Assembly: GCA_026122225.1 (NCBI GenBank) | Contig: JANEZZ010002758.1 | Location: forward strand, 744,001 to 808,000 | Origin: Heloderma charlesbogerti | Taxonomy: Eukaryota; Chordata; Lepidosauria; Squamata; Helodermatidae | Reading direction: 5' to 3' | Length of the DNA stretch: 64,000 bases | In this document: one piece after another, positions 31,445-43,225 of the stretch | How positions within the stretch are numbered: the first letter of the stretch is position 1 | Layout of the letters: every line of letters begins with the position of its first letter | Notes under the pieces: generated by a model | What the model was told of the DNA's origin: nothing | The model's database searches: none | Seen by the model: only the letters and a program-made list of their open reading frames with translations | Made by a program: the position numbers and the translations under genes

Positions 31445-32595
31445 TCAAGCAGTTTCATGCATCTGAAGATGACTTAAAAGGTCTTTTTCATTGCCAAACC
31501 TCATCAAGCAATCAGTGCACTTGTGAGGCAACTCAGCTGAATGCCTGAAGTCCAAGTGAATTTTGAGGTCTCCAATCTGCCCTGTTGAATATTCACAATA
31601 TTGACACAAATAAATCCCTTCAGACATGTGAGTGTTCAAATGCTTACAGTATTCCAGCATGCCTGAAAAGCCCTTCCCACAGTCATCACAAACATGGGGG
31701 AATATTTTGGTGTGTTCAATTGCCACATGCCGGTTGACATTGGTATGAAGCCTGCTGCGGAAGCCACACACTTGGCACACGAAGAAGTTCTTGCACTTAT
31801 CAAAGCTGATTTTGTTGACCAGGCTGTACTGTCCTTGCTGCTGCCTGTTGTTGTGGCTGTCGCTCAGCTCTATCAGCCGGCCTGCATGTTCGTTCACCAC
31901 GTGGCTGTGTAAGTCCTCTGGGTCACTGGTTTCATGCTCACAAAACTGACACAGGTACTGCTCGTCACAGCTGTGCTCCTGGAAATGGAGGTACAGCTCA
32001 CTGCTGGAGGAGAACTGAACGTCGCATTGCTCACACCAGTAAAGGTGATCGCTGAAGTGCGTGTCTGCTATGTGCTGGCTCAGGTTCTCGAACATCACAG
32101 TTTTGTAGTCACAGTATTTGCAAATGTAGGGATCTTCCTCATGGATTTTTAAGTGTTCAATAAGCACTTTTTTGGAGGAGAAGTTCTCCTTACATACCTG
32201 GCAGATGTTGCCCTCAGGACACGTCTTATGTTTCAGAACAATGTGCTGCTTTAAATCTGAGAAGTACTTACTGTTAAATGTGCATCGTTCACATTTGTAC
32301 AAACCGCTGCTGTTGGCCCGCAGCAGAGGCCATTTTGGCTGAATGGTGACATTCAAAGGAGAGTTTTTCTCAAGCACCTTGCAGCTTTCAGTTGCGATTT
32401 CCTCTGCATCCTCTGCTTCAAGCTTCTCTGGGGAAATGGTCTGAGTTTCTATGTCATGAACTTCCACGGCCTGGACTTCGGTCGTGGAAATTTCTACAGT
32501 TTGAATGTCCAGAGGTTTCTCCTCTTCAGTTAAGCTGTCACTGAAGATAGGCGACTCACATGTGTCTTTAAAAATCCCATTATTGGCAGGTTTAT
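31445..32595 (-). CDS. ZNF639: ZNF639 terminal coding exon, all nine zinc fingers
   Basis: The acceptor TTTGTAG/ATAAAC is at 32595 and the stop TGA at 31447-31445 follows LQMHETA. 383 codons including stop, phase 1 in. It holds the acidic segment and all nine C2H2 fingers in one exon. The frame stays open upstream of the acceptor to 32680, but that stretch is hydrophobic, does not match the family, and is intron. Confidence 0.97.
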
Positions 32596-34930
32596 CTACA
32601 AAAAGGACATGGAAGATATGCAAAATGAAAATGATAAAGAATCGGAGATGCAAGAGTTCCCCCCCACACACTGTTGCCATTATTCCAGTAGGCAGACATA
32701 TTAGCTTTGTACTAGAAAGACCTTAGTTCAAATCTACTGAATTGTGTACAAGAGCAACTCAGCCTCCTCATCTGAATAGAGGGAAAGAATAGCCTAACTC
32801 ACAGGCATGATTTGAGGATAAACAGGAATTCTGAAGCTATCTGCATAGTAAACGTTGTACATCATAATGCAAAATGAGAGCAGCTACTTTCCAAGACAAA
32901 TTTTTTCTTTGGATTGCTAAGGTTGCAATTCTATGCATACTTAAATTGAGTGTAAGTCTCATTGAAATCAATGGGACTTGCTTCATTCATTCATTTTTTA
33001 TTATATTTCCATACTGCCCCATAGCTGAAGCTCTCCGAATACATGCTTCTGAATACATCTGCAGATACTTACATTTTTATCCCAAATGTCCACTACGGAA
33101 CCCAGGGCAACGTACATGACCACCCCCCACCCACCCCCATCCTAGTTTATTCTGACAACAATCCTGTTAGGTAGGTTAGGCTGAGAGAGACTAGCCAAGG
33201 GTCACCCAATGAACTTCACAGCTGAGCAGGGATTTGAACCTGGGTCTTCCTCACCTAAGGATCTGAACCTGGGTCCGCACCATTCTAACCCCTATACCAC
33301 ACTGGATTGCAGGCTGCAAGAGTTTTAACTCTCAGTAAGGGACCTTATTAGCGACATTTCTAGCAACTGATTTTCTTACACATTCAACATTCTTTATTGA
33401 GAAGAGGGAAAGTAAACATAAGTAGAGTTCAAAAATGTGCAACTCTGGCACCATCTCACATTTACCTTTCTTTTTAGGGTCCATGAAGTGTGACCCTATG
33501 ACATTAGACTGGGTTCCACTCCACTGAGATGTCCCAGCATATACTGGGCTGCCATCCTCATCAGTATCTGTGGTGTGTACTGCATTATGAAATCTACCTG
33601 TTGAGAGAAGGGACATTTTGGTGTTCTTGTCCTGATTCAATTCATACATTTTCAGTAACCTTGTACTATATAATGTATATTTTGGAGCTTATTTCACACC
33701 CTATCCTCCAGGCTCAGGGCTGGTAGTATCGTATTAAAAAACAATACCTTGTTTTACCCCCCCACATAAGTAACAAGTGGAGGAGATTAAAAGTCTAAAA
33801 CATTTTCTCGGTACATATTTGCACATGGTCAGTGTGACCAGTTCACATGTATCAACAATTAAACTATGGGTTGTTGCCTTAGCCAAAGTTAACCCATAAT
33901 TTGGCTGCCACACGACTGAGCAAACTGCTGGTTGTTTGGTCAATTCCTGCAATGTTTGGTTCCCGTCCCCTTCACCCACTCCCTCTCTGTATCACAAATG
34001 CCTTTGTGCACTGTAGTACCGGAATGTAGAGAGGCTGGGTTTTTGACTGCTCTTGCCTGCCACCTCTATAGCTTAGCGAAACAACCCATGAACAGCCCAC
34101 AGATCTGGGTTCACACCTAATGACAACCCATGGTTTAAACAACCCAGAGTTCTCAACCCAACAACAAACCATGGGTTCTCTTCATGAGTGGTTTATGGTT
34201 AACAAGTCATAATTAATCCATGGTTTCAGGTTCATATGTAATGACAACCCACGATTCAACTACCCATGGCATGTTATGTGCAAAGCACATCTATAGCAGA
34301 TTTTTTAAGAGAAAAGTTTTACACATAACTGTCCTGCCTCAAAATAAAGACAACACAATATTACCCTCCCTGCCAAATTAAAAAAAAAGTAATGGTATGA
34401 GTTTCAGATTCTGCTGCTCAATTCAAGAACAACCAGTATTAAACCGAGGCTCAACAGTACTGCCCACCAACTCCTAGTTTATAGTAATTCACCTTAAAGT
34501 TGTAATTAAACAGTTTACATTCTAAACTGTTCAAGACAATACTCAAACACGCTTTCTAGGGAATGAGTTTCATTGAACGCAGTGAGACTTATTTCTGAGT
34601 AAACATGCATAGGATTGCAACATAGATCTACTTAAGCAATCCCGTCCATACACCTGGATGTTTCTTCAAAAGGAAGTATCGCTGTGTTCATGTAGGCTTA
34701 CTGTCAGGGAAGTGTGCACAGAATTGCAGCTTTCAGTACTTTTGTTTCACACAGAAAGAGAAAAAATTAAAAAATAAACAACTTATACAATTTTGGATTC
34801 ATATCCATAGCTATGTGGAATGACCCTGGGGTTGGAGGTGGTGCTGAGAAAGTCAACTAGGTTTGCATTATTGATCTCTTCTACTTTAGGGAAAATAGTC
34901 CTGCAGGAGCTTCATGAAAATACCTAAATT

Positions 34931-34972
<42 letters not shown>

Positions 34973-36980
34973 ACATATACAACTTATAAGCTGACTGACA
35001 GATTTTTCAGAAGGGTTCACTTGCTTTAAATCTTTTTTTAAAGTCCTCCCAATTTGTGTTTTAAGAAATCAAACTGAGCTAACTGATCATCTAACAGTGC
35101 AATTCTTTGCGTGTGTAATCAGAAGTAAGACTCACTAACTTCAGTGGGACATACTAGGGATTAAGTATGCAAAAAGTATTTCAACAACATTTGTGGCCAT
35201 GTCGTTTCTTTCTGAACTCATCCACATCAACAACAGAAAGTGATTGTTTTTAGAGCAGGGTCGCCTACAGTGAATTATCTGCCTACTCTCCCTTTGCACA
35301 ACCATGGCTGCACAAGTGGCTTTAGTGCAAAAACTGAACGATAGGAGAGTAAGCATGAAATGGCAAGAATGTATACGCTCTAACATTATTCCTTTTCCGG
35401 TGTACTGGCAACATCTATGCACAGTCCACAATATACCGTATCTGCTGTAAAGACAGGAAAGAAGATCAATGTAAGCTGTGCACAGATACTATATGATTTT
35501 CAGGACATGTGAACAGCCCCCCGCTCCCCCGCACATCTGTGGGTGAAGTAATGCGGTGCTTAACCTTACCTCGATTATCAGACACTTTCAAGTCTAGCTG
35601 TTTCATAGAACACACACTGTAACAATGGTCAGAAAATATGCCACTATTCTCTATGTATTTTGGGACACCCGTAGAATCTAGACAGAAAGGCAAGAATCAA
35701 CTTACACGTCTGACTGAAGCACATAAAAACTTTTGCTGTCTTCTGAAGTAATGTATAGGTGCCACAATTGATTCACTCTGAACTGGTTATTAATACTAAA
35801 ACAATATTTAGAAATTATACAGCAATGTGCATTCCAAAGCATCAAGGCTATTCATTGTTTTCTTATGGTGAAATCCCTGAAGTCAATGGATTAAGAAGAG
35901 TCAAGGGTAAGAAAGTTAAGGGTAAGAAAGGAATTCACAAATATTGTAAACTAAAAATGTGTGCATACATTGAAGATTTAGCGGGAGGTGGGCTTTAACT
36001 CCTCCTCCAATCCTATCACCTTGCATTTTTAGAAGGAGTAGACTAGACAAACTACAAACAACCCCTTGGTTCACAACCCAACAACAAACTATGGGTTCTC
36101 TTTGTGGGTTGTTCATGGTTAACAAACCATGGTTTGTTAGTGCAGCTGGGTTCACACAACACAGCAACCCATGGTTCAGTGACAACCCACACTCAACGTA
36201 TACTGGTCCTTGAGTGTGGGTTGTTGTGTTGTGTGAACCCAGTCAGGCCGTGGTTCATTGTGATTGTTTAACCCATGACAAGCTGCAGCACCCGCAAGCA
36301 CCGGATTGCTGTGTCACTTGGGGGTTGCTGTGTCGCGTGAACCCAGCAAGTGTGTATTATGAGGGTTAAACAACATAAAACAAACCATGGGTTATGCGAG
36401 GGTTGTTTAAAATAACCCTCATAGGTTGTTTAACGTGACCCTCATCACACTCATAGGTTAACATGACAGAACCCCCAAGTGGGAGTTGCATATTCAAAAT
36501 GGCTGCCACACAAGCTGCAGCCTCACCATGGATTTAATTAATAACTCATGCTGGGCTCTCATGTCATGTGAACAGCCTCAACAAATGATAGCTTAGTGTG
36601 TTTCTCTTAGAAGCAATTGTACTACTGCTATTTGGATTAATCTTTTTGCCCCCTTGCTCATTTTATACAATGGTGGTGCCTAGAGAAAGACAAAACCATG
36701 TGCTTTGCGCACAGAACTGCTGCATGCTTTGCGCACATATACATAGTTCCTTACACAGGTTTCTATTTTTGAGTCACGTAGTCCAATTATATATGTCTTA
36801 GATGGTGTTTATTTTAAAAAGTCAACTCTCCTTTAATCTCTCTCTCTCAAAATCTAGCTTGTGAAATTTTTAACTATTCAGAATGTCACTGAACTAGGTA
36901 AACATATCTGTTTCTGACCTACCTGAATAACGTGAGGGATGTAAAGTCTTCCTTTTCCTCTTCTTCGGATGCTCATTCAT
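31445..36980 (-). CDS. ZNF639: Zinc finger protein 639 (ZASC1), complete coding sequence in four exons
   Basis: A nuclear C2H2 zinc-finger DNA-binding protein; in mammals it is known as ZASC1, a transcriptional regulator. Exons 36923-36980, 35570-35677, 33466-33597 and 31445-32595 join in phase 1 each time, totalling 1449 nt (482 residues; human is about 485). The N-terminus MNEHPKKRKRKTLHPSRYS has a basic nuclear-localisation stretch. Residues 20-99 (IFSDHCYSVCSM block) and the acidic stretch to about 190 are less conserved. Nine C2H2 fingers run from about residue 201 to 479: CERC, CQVC, CKYC, CEQC, CQFC, CQVC, CDDC, CQYC and CTDC, all with paired His. Blocks such as ENLSQHIADTHFSDHLYWCE match the remembered human protein almost exactly. 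The inferred non-coding first exon and CpG promoter lie near 46 kb. No lesion is seen. Confidence 0.97.
32745..32870 (+). repeat. MIR-like SINE in ZNF639 intron
   Basis: ACTCAGCCTCCTCATCTGAA, AGCCTAACTCACAGGCATG, GAGGATAAACAGG and a 3' AAACGTTGTACATCA follow MIR core order. Divergent. Confidence 0.6.
33062..33310 (-). repeat. Sauria/MIR-like tRNA SINE with an internal duplication
   Basis: The reverse strand of a tRNA-derived SINE: ACAATCCTGTTAGGTAGG, GGGTCACCCAATGAACTTC, GGGATTTGAACCTGGGTC, ACCCCTATACCACACTGG. The GAACCTGGGTC B-box segment occurs twice (about 33236 and 33264). Confidence 0.65.
33466..33597 (-). CDS. ZNF639: ZNF639 coding exon 3
   Basis: 132 bp, acceptor CAACAG/GTAGAT, donor AAAG/GTAAATG, phase 1 both sides. 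It encodes GRFHNAVHTTDTDEDGSPVY, AGTSQWSGTQSNVIGSHFMD, PKKK. This linker region is poorly conserved, so the assignment rests on phase, position and splice sites rather than residue identity. Confidence 0.85.
33829..34285. repeat. Palindrome-rich repeat (family F)
   Basis: CAACCCATGG and CCATGGGTTG words alternate in both orientations, with paired GGTTCACACCTAATGACAAC and GGTTCATATGTAATGACAAC segments. Likely one or two overlapping MITEs. Confidence 0.55.
34933..34969. repeat. (AT)n microsatellite
   Basis: 37 bp of uninterrupted AT repeats. Confidence 0.98.
35570..35677 (-). CDS. ZNF639: ZNF639 coding exon 2
   Basis: 108 bp, acceptor CTGTCTAG/ATTCTACG, donor TCGAG/GTAAGG, phase 1 both sides. 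It encodes DSTGVPKYIENSGIFSDHCY, SVCSMKQLDLKVSDNR. The block GIFSDHCYSVCSM is identical to the human protein as I recall it. Confidence 0.95.
36058..36575. repeat. Composite palindromic repeat (family F)
   Basis: Contains a strong foldback at about 36144-36243: CTGGGTTCACACAACACAG at the left, CAACACAACCCACACTCAA-type arms, and TGTTGTGTGAACCCAG at the right. The outer ends and the TCATGTCATGTGAACAGCC end suggest several MITEs stacked together. Confidence 0.6.
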
Positions 36981-36991
36981 CTTGTTTCAGT
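36923..36991 (-). CDS. ZNF639: ZNF639 exon with start codon
   Basis: The acceptor TTCTTTTAG precedes ACTGAAACAAGATGAATG; ATG is at 36980-36978. 19 codons plus one base encode MNEHPKKRKRKTLHPSRYS. The donor is TTCAG/GTAGGT. The second, overlapping ATG (AATGAG) is out of frame. The start is fixed by match to the human N-terminus (MNEYPKKRKRK). Confidence 0.96.
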
Positions 36992-37253
36992 CTAAAAGAA
37001 TCCAAAGACAGGTTTAGCTGTTAATGTTCCTTCCCACTAATTTGCAGTTAGACAGAGATATGCATACATGGCTCCCCCAACAATGTAAATCAGTTATTTA
37101 CGTACCTCCTACCATGCATCAGCAGAATCAGCCTGACTGCCAGCAAGATCTTTGCACTGTGTGTTAAGCCAAGACACTAGTGGCAAATCATTCTAAATGC
37201 AGGGAGGTCTTGTATCTTTGGAAAATGTCTGGCCCTGGTTTGTCAGTCACAAT

Positions 37254-37570
37254 GACCGGGTTAGCATGATCACCTGGGAAAAGAAGCCACTGTAGCTTCT
37301 TTTCCCCACCCCCATGTGCCCGTGATTTGCCTAATTACCGGCAACGCGGTGCAGCTTATCGTGTTGTCTGAACCTGGCGAGGTGCACAGCAAGGGTAGCT
37401 TCTAAATCACTCCACAACCCATGGGTTGTTGGACAATGTAGAGGCCACCCCTGTCATGTACCTCTCCAGGTTCGGACAACACAATAACTTGTGCTGCATC
37501 GCAGGTAATTAGGCAAATGGTGGTGGAGAAAAGAAGCCATGGTGGCTTCTTTTCCCTGGTGATCGCGCAA
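37254..37570. mobile_element. Long palindromic MITE (family E)
   Basis: The ends TCACCTGGGAAAAGAAGCCA and TGGCTTCTTTTCCCTGGTGA are reverse complements; the inner GCCTAATTACCGGCAACGC and GCATCGCAGGTAATTAGGC arms are also complementary, giving an almost full-length foldback of about 315 bp. Related elements: 10.69 and 41.82 kb. Confidence 0.75.
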
Positions 37571-37644
37571 ACCTGGTCAATATAATAATTTCAGAAGTTG
37601 GAAGATCTATCTATTTAAATTGGCTTATGCTGATATGTAGGAGT

Positions 37645-38010
37645 TGTTTGTTGTTTATTCGGTCAGTCGCTTCTGACTCTTCGTGACTTCATGGACCAGC
37701 CCACGCCAGAGCTTCCTGTCGGCCGTCGCCACCCCCAGCTCCCCCAAGGTCGAGTCTGTCACCTCCAGAATATCATCCATCCACCTTGCCCTTGGTCGGC
37801 CCCTCTTCCTTTTGCTTTCCACTTTCCCTAGCATCAGCATCTTCTCCAGGTTATCCTGTCTTCTCATAATGTGGCCAAAGTAATTCAGTTTTGCCTTTAA
37901 TATCCTTCCCTCAAGTGAGCAGTCTGGCTTTATTTCCTGGAGTATGGACTGGTTTGATCTTCTTGCAGTCCAAGGCACTCTCGGAATTTTCCTCCAGCAC
38001 CACAGTTCAA
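37645..38010 (-). mobile_element. Short BovB/RTE copy with perfect 11-bp TSD
   Basis: On the minus strand it encodes the RT-distal segment [20 protein letters not shown], then KLNYFGHIMRRQDNLEKMLM, ending in a TCAGAAGCGACTGACCGAAT tail. ATGTAGGAGTT occurs exactly at 37634-37644 and 38011-38021. The sequence is clearly diverged from the other BovB copies here, so it belongs to a different subfamily. Confidence 0.9.
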
Positions 38011-38021
38011 ATGTAGGAGTT

Positions 38022-39077
38022 AGGCTGTTGCAATTAAAAAAATTTTAAATTTCATTTCTTTATCTTGTGGTCTGTTAATTATTGTATGTCTTTGTTAAAT
38101 GTGTGCACCCAAAGGCCTTCAGCACCTGTACAATTTAGTTCAGCAATGCAAAGAAAGTATCTGAACAACAAAAATGAAGTCCACAAATGTGTTTAAATTT
38201 AACATTTCCAACAATACATGGTTGCCCCAGGAGGCAGATATTTTTCTAGTGAATTCAAACAGTTGTTAAAGTTTCCCCAGAATCTCTGCTGTCACTTAAA
38301 ATAACAACAATAATAAAAAAGCTCTTCACTCTTAGTGACTGTGGCAATAATGGCAAGCTGGGTTCTCCAGTTGTGTTCAAAAACGATCCACAACTTTTGC
38401 TTTTGGTTTATTCTTATTTGTCAGTTTCAATGCATAACTCACAAGTGATTCCCTGTACCCTAAACAGCTTGTGATATAATGTCCAAAACGAATTTCCCTG
38501 ATCATGGTCTCCCCTGCCCCCAAGCTAGGCTTATCAAAACTGGTAACTGACCCATGTGCTAGGGGGTGGGTAGACTAATCAAGACATTTTTCTCTTCTGT
38601 AACAAATATGCCTGTGTGTTTTTGAGAACAAAAAGATGTAAAAATAAAGTACATGTTTTTGGACTTTCAGTGTTTGTGCTAATTTCTCCATTTAAATAGT
38701 AGATATTCCCCATTTAGTAACAACATCGTGTATAAACCCAGCGTACATGCGCAGCGCACACCTGAGGTTAAAGCTCCCCTTAGACTCACATTGTTTGTTA
38801 CACGTGTACACACTCCAGTTGCATGTCTGCGTGAATGAGGATGTGCAGCAACGTAACTTTGGAATCAAGAGTGATGTGACCAGAAATAAATAAGGAAAAT
38901 TGTATCTGGCCATTTCCCCCTCCAATAGATTGCTGAATTACTATGCCAAGGTCCTATTCTCATGTTATTTTCAGATTGGACATTAGGTAGTAATACATTC
39001 CTCCCTTTATTTACATAATGAGAATATGAAGAAAAGACCCAGGTCCTCCAACTTAACAGACTGACTCTTCATTACCA
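38022..39077. other. ZNF639 intron 1, unique-looking part
   Basis: No exon or repeat was recognised. Confidence 0.5.
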
Positions 39078-39320
39078 GAGAGCCAGTGTGGTGTAGTGGC
39101 AAGAGTGTTGGACTAGGAGCTGGGAGATCCGGGTTCTAGTCCCCACTCAGCCATGGAAGCTCACTGGGTGACTTTGGGCCAGCCACAGACTCTCAGCCCA
39201 ACCCACCTCACAGGGTTGTTGTTGTGAGGATAAAATGGAGAGGAGGAGGATAATGTAAGCCCCCTTGGGTTCCTTGCAAGAGGAAAAAAGGCGGGGTATA
39301 AATGCAATCAATCAATCAAT
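39078..39320 (+). mobile_element. Sauria SINE, near full length
   Basis: It begins AGAGCCAGTGTGGTGTAGTG (A box), then GATCCGGGTTCTAGTCCCCA (B box), GCTCACTGGGTGACTTTGGG, CTCACAGGGTTGTTGTTGTG, and a 3' end GCGGGGTATAAATGCAATCA with (AATC)n. This tRNA-head/BovB-like-tail SINE family is characteristic of squamates and is the strongest clue to the host group. Confidence 0.9.
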
Positions 39321-40327
39321 AAAAATAAACAGTTGAAGAACTGCCAACTACATACTTTCTGACAACAGAGGAAGCATCTACAAGAGGGAAAAATAAACAA
39401 CCAGAAGAAACCCAAGTGTTTAATTCAGATTAGAATACATTATGCAGCTCAGGAGTATAAACGTGCACAGATTATCTTTGTTAACCTTGCCATCTTTGTA
39501 AATCTTGAACATTTCAGCAGATACAGAGATCTGGAGGAGTAGATGACATACAGTATACTGAATAGTAACCACGAGGAGGACCCAGGAAAGGTCAAGGCCC
39601 CGAAAGTTCCATCTCCTGACACCCGAATATGCTTCACACCTCTGTCTGGTTTAAGCAGACAACTGCATGTACATTGTCCATACCTTACTCAGTAACTACA
39701 AGAACTAAGATCTGCTAGCTCTGAAATAAAAACTGAGCATAAGAGGCAGCGATGTGGGTTTTCCGGAAAATTTTAAATTGGAAAATTGCTAGGGATAATC
39801 ACCTGAAAAACATGAATTACAACTTTGAAATGGCTAAATTTGGCTAATATTGTAGCTGTAATTGGCATCCATTCATTGTTACTAATGAACTTACTAAATG
39901 GAAAATGTTCCACAGAAAAACAAAGCAGTGGAAAATTTTCTGCCCCACGTCACTAGTGATAGTCAGTCATTGGTTACCAGATTCTCTGCCGTGTCCCACA
40001 GGCACAGATTTACAGAGCAAGCACTGCCTTGTATATAGACATACGCATTTGTTTTTAAATCAGTTCCTGAGAAACTAAGCTTCCTTGAAGTGGAATTCTT
40101 CTACGAGCCAGCGGGTAGGAAAGGGTTTCAAATCTTGTTTCAGAAATCAGAAGTGTTGCCAGAGAATTGAGAAAACGGGTAGTTCACTGAACAACCACCT
40201 GAACGATGACAGAGCACAACAGGCTGCAAAAAGGGTAAAGAGAGTCAATGTGTTCTCATAAGTAGAAGTATTTCAGCAAGGGAATTCTGTCCAATTAGAG
40301 AGGCATGGTAGGAGTAGGGTTATCTTA

Positions 40328-40452
40328 TGTGACCCATGAGCTGATGTAGCATAGTGGCAATGAGACTGAACTAAAATCACAAAGCCCTAAGTCTAGTGTA
40401 TGAATTTCACCTCTGCCATGAACTCACTAGGTAGCCTTAGGCAAGCCACATA
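40328..40452 (+). repeat. Old tRNA-derived SINE fragment
   Basis: GATGTAGCATAGTGGCAATG, GAATTTCACCTCTGCCATGA, ACTCACTAGGTAGCCTTAGG follow the 5' two thirds of a Sauria/MIR SINE. Confidence 0.6.
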
Positions 40453-40599
40453 TATAATCGTAGGTTAACTGTGGGTTGTTTACCCACTAATAACCCATAC
40501 AGTTTGGGTTCGTAGGTCACAAAATAACATCTGATCAAGCCAATAAGAGCTTCATTATAAAAAGCGGCAGCAGCAAATCTTGGGTTAATTAAGCTGGAC

Positions 40600-40702
40600 A
40601 GCCATCTGTCAGGGATGCTCAGACTTGGATTCCTGCATTGAATAGGGGATTAGACTCGATGGTCTTATAGGCCCCTTCCAACCCTACTATTCTATGATCT
40701 GC
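40600..40702 (+). repeat. CR1 3' end
   Basis: GGATTCCTGCATTGAATAGG, GGATTAGACTCGATGGTCTT, GGCCCCTTCCAACCCTACTA, TTCTATGATCT is the typical CR1 3' terminus. Confidence 0.85.
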
Positions 40703-41171
40703 CACCATTAAGTGAGAACTGGGTCACTGAATCCCCATTTTCTGGAAGTGAAAACAAGTAGTCAGATTTTCAAATCATTAATCTTGCTCTTGTCTGCACC
40801 ATTCTCAAGTCCTAAATAACCTGATTTTTCACACTGGTGTGGATCGTTCCATTTGTTTTTTTTACTGAAAGCAGAAATCCCGATCTAACTGTAACAACTC
40901 TTAAGCCAAGACTGTCTGTTTTAAAAGATACTGCTTTTGAAATCTCTGCACTGCTACCCAACTGCTATTCCCCAAGCTTAAGAGTGATGCACTATTTGGA
41001 AGTTTAACCCCCAAGTGATTAGAATGCTGCATTGGTGCCCATCTCTGCAGCCCTCCATGTGTTGGGGGCGGAACATCTGCAGTGGGGAGTGGTCTCCACT
41101 TGCGTAGGCTCTGCATGCAATTTAAAATCTTGGAAAATCAGGGTTTTAAATCATATGGTAAGCCTGCAACA

Positions 41172-41381
41172 CTCACTGGAAAAGACCCTGATGCTGGGAA
41201 AGACTGAAGGCAAAAGGAGAAGGGGACGGCAGAGGATGAGATGCCTAGATAGCATCACCGATGCAATGAATATGAACTCGAGCACACTCCGGGAGGCAGC
41301 AGAGCACAGGAAGGCCTGGCGTACTATGGTCCATGGGGTCACAAAGAGTCGGACACGACTTAACAACTGAACAACAACAAA
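41172..41381 (+). mobile_element. BovB LINE, extreme 5' truncation, perfect 11-bp TSD
   Basis: Only the last ~210 bp (from CTCACTGGAAAAGACCCTGA to the AACTGAACAACAACAA tail) is present. AGCCTGCAACA flanks it exactly at 41161-41171 and 41382-41392. Confidence 0.93.
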
Positions 41382-41814
41382 AGCCTGCAACAGTAGAGAA
41401 GGCTGCCTGGTGCAGAAGTTACCCCTCCAATGGTTGGAGGGCTGATGGGACATGGAGAGGGCAGGCAAATGGGCTTGTCTCCTCGCTGCCCTCAATGCAA
41501 TTCTAAATCATGTGAAGGATGAACTTTTGAACTGGGCTATAATCATGTTCACTTTAGACAGCACTCAATAGAAGTCCATTACCCAAAAGGGGAATAAGGA
41601 CAAGCCCAGACAGTTGTGCTTTTGGGAACAAAGCATAGAACTCAAATGCCCACAGTTCCAGATGTGCAGGGTCTTTGAGCCTGTGTTAGTTTGTCACAAA
41701 TCCATATTGCTGACACAGATAAGTACTCAACCAGCAAGCTGGGGTGCAGCCTGCACATCTGGCTTCCCATGTTCCCTAGGTGCTTCACCAGGAGAACAGA
41801 AGCCTATGTCCAGG

Positions 41815-42105
41815 TTTGGACAATCACGAGGGGAAAAGTCGCCATCATGGCTTCTCCCCACCCCTGTTGTTTACATAATTACCTGCACTCCAGCGGAGCT
41901 GGCTTTGTACCCACCCTAAAACCCACGATGTGCAGTAGGGGTTGTAGGGTGGGTATGAAGCCACCCCTGCTGTGCCATGTTCACATGACACACCAACCCA
42001 CGTTGCAGCACAGGTAATTACGTAAACAATGGGTGCACATGCAGCACGTGCAGGGGAAGAAGCCACAATGGCTTCTTTCCCCCCTGTGATAATCTGAACA
42101 CCCCC
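41815..42105. mobile_element. Long palindromic MITE (family E)
   Basis: The ends GGTTTGGACAATCACGAGGG and CCCCCTGTGATAATCTGAAC, and the inner GTTTACATAATTACCTGC and GCACAGGTAATTACGTAAAC, are complementary. Confidence 0.7.
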
Positions 42106-42809
42106 ATTATGTTCCTGAGATCTTTCTCAGGCTGCTTCCAGCATGCCCTTAGGCTGCTTTCAGACACAGGCTTCCTCACCAAGTTCTAGCTGACCCATAC
42201 AGACTTGTGCACTATTCCTGTGCAAGTGAATGACCTTTGGCTGGCTGGAGTTGTTTCCATCAGACCATACAGTTGTGAGAGTGTTGCCTCTGGCACACCC
42301 ACAAACAACCAGAGTCAACTGAAAGTCATTTACCTGGAAGCAGATGATGCACACTCGAGTGTAGCGTTACTATGCACCCCTCCTTGCAAAAGCGCTCACT
42401 ATGCTGTCTCCTGCAGTGAGGGTGTTCTTCAAAGCACACTAGGTTACCTAGTTCAGACAACAGTGCTTGCCACCAGAGTTAGGCCAAAATTCCCTTGTCC
42501 TTTGTGATCCTTCACACATAAAAGATTTGCCATAGAATCTGAAATCCTGAAAATTCAGCTCTTTTTCATTAAACCCCCCACCAAACAAGTCTGAACCCAT
42601 GTATCTGAAAGTGGGTAACTCTTTGCACTCTGCATGGTTACCTACTCCCCCGAGCCCATGTCTGTCCTCATGCTCCCATAGTGCTTAATCCTAATAAGGA
42701 GAAAACACACAAATGAGAAAGCAAGTACCAGACATGTGAAATAAATTCTGTTTTTCATCCATGAGTGTTTCTACTCATTTCCAGGGTTGTTTCAAGAAAC
42801 GCTAGTTCC

Positions 42810-42865
42810 TGTTTATTTATTTATTTAATTTCTATACTGCCCAATAGGCGAAGCTCTCCTGTTAT
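42810..42865 (-). repeat. L2-like LINE tail
   Basis: TTTATTTATTTAATTTCTAT then ACTGCCCAATAGGCGAAGCT, the reverse of the 3' tail seen at 27.0 kb. Confidence 0.75.
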
Positions 42866-43225
42866 GCTAGTGGCAGATCCTACTGGCACTACCGAACTAG
42901 TGGAGGTGCAATGGCAGTGTAGGGTATAGCCCCATATTTGCAATTTCGTTATGTGTTTTCAGTCGTACGTGTTTCCAATTATGTGTTTTTAAAAAGATTC
43001 AGCTGCTTCCAGCTATGCTACCATTCAATACACAGGAAACACATAAATTGACACCAATGAATAAAACATATAGATAATACTTAAAAGTGTTTTCCTGCAA
43101 TAATATATACACAGATAAAGGAAACAAGCAGATACAGGAAGCGAATTACACAAACTCAACCTTTAAAAGGGAATTCATGAAGGGGTGTGTAGAGATGCAT
43201 TGCCTGTCTTAAAACAACATCCTAA

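Noticed and set aside
31694..32152. Plus-strand frames opposite the zinc-finger exon
   Set aside because: They are antisense shadows of a conserved coding exon.
32596..32680. Upstream extension of the ZNF639 zinc-finger frame starting MATVCGGELL
   Set aside because: The sequence is hydrophobic and lies before a clear TTTGTAG acceptor; the in-phase upstream exons match the family, so this is intron.
34933..34969. AT-rich tract as a possible origin or scaffold attachment region
   Set aside because: A plain dinucleotide microsatellite; nothing else supports a functional role.
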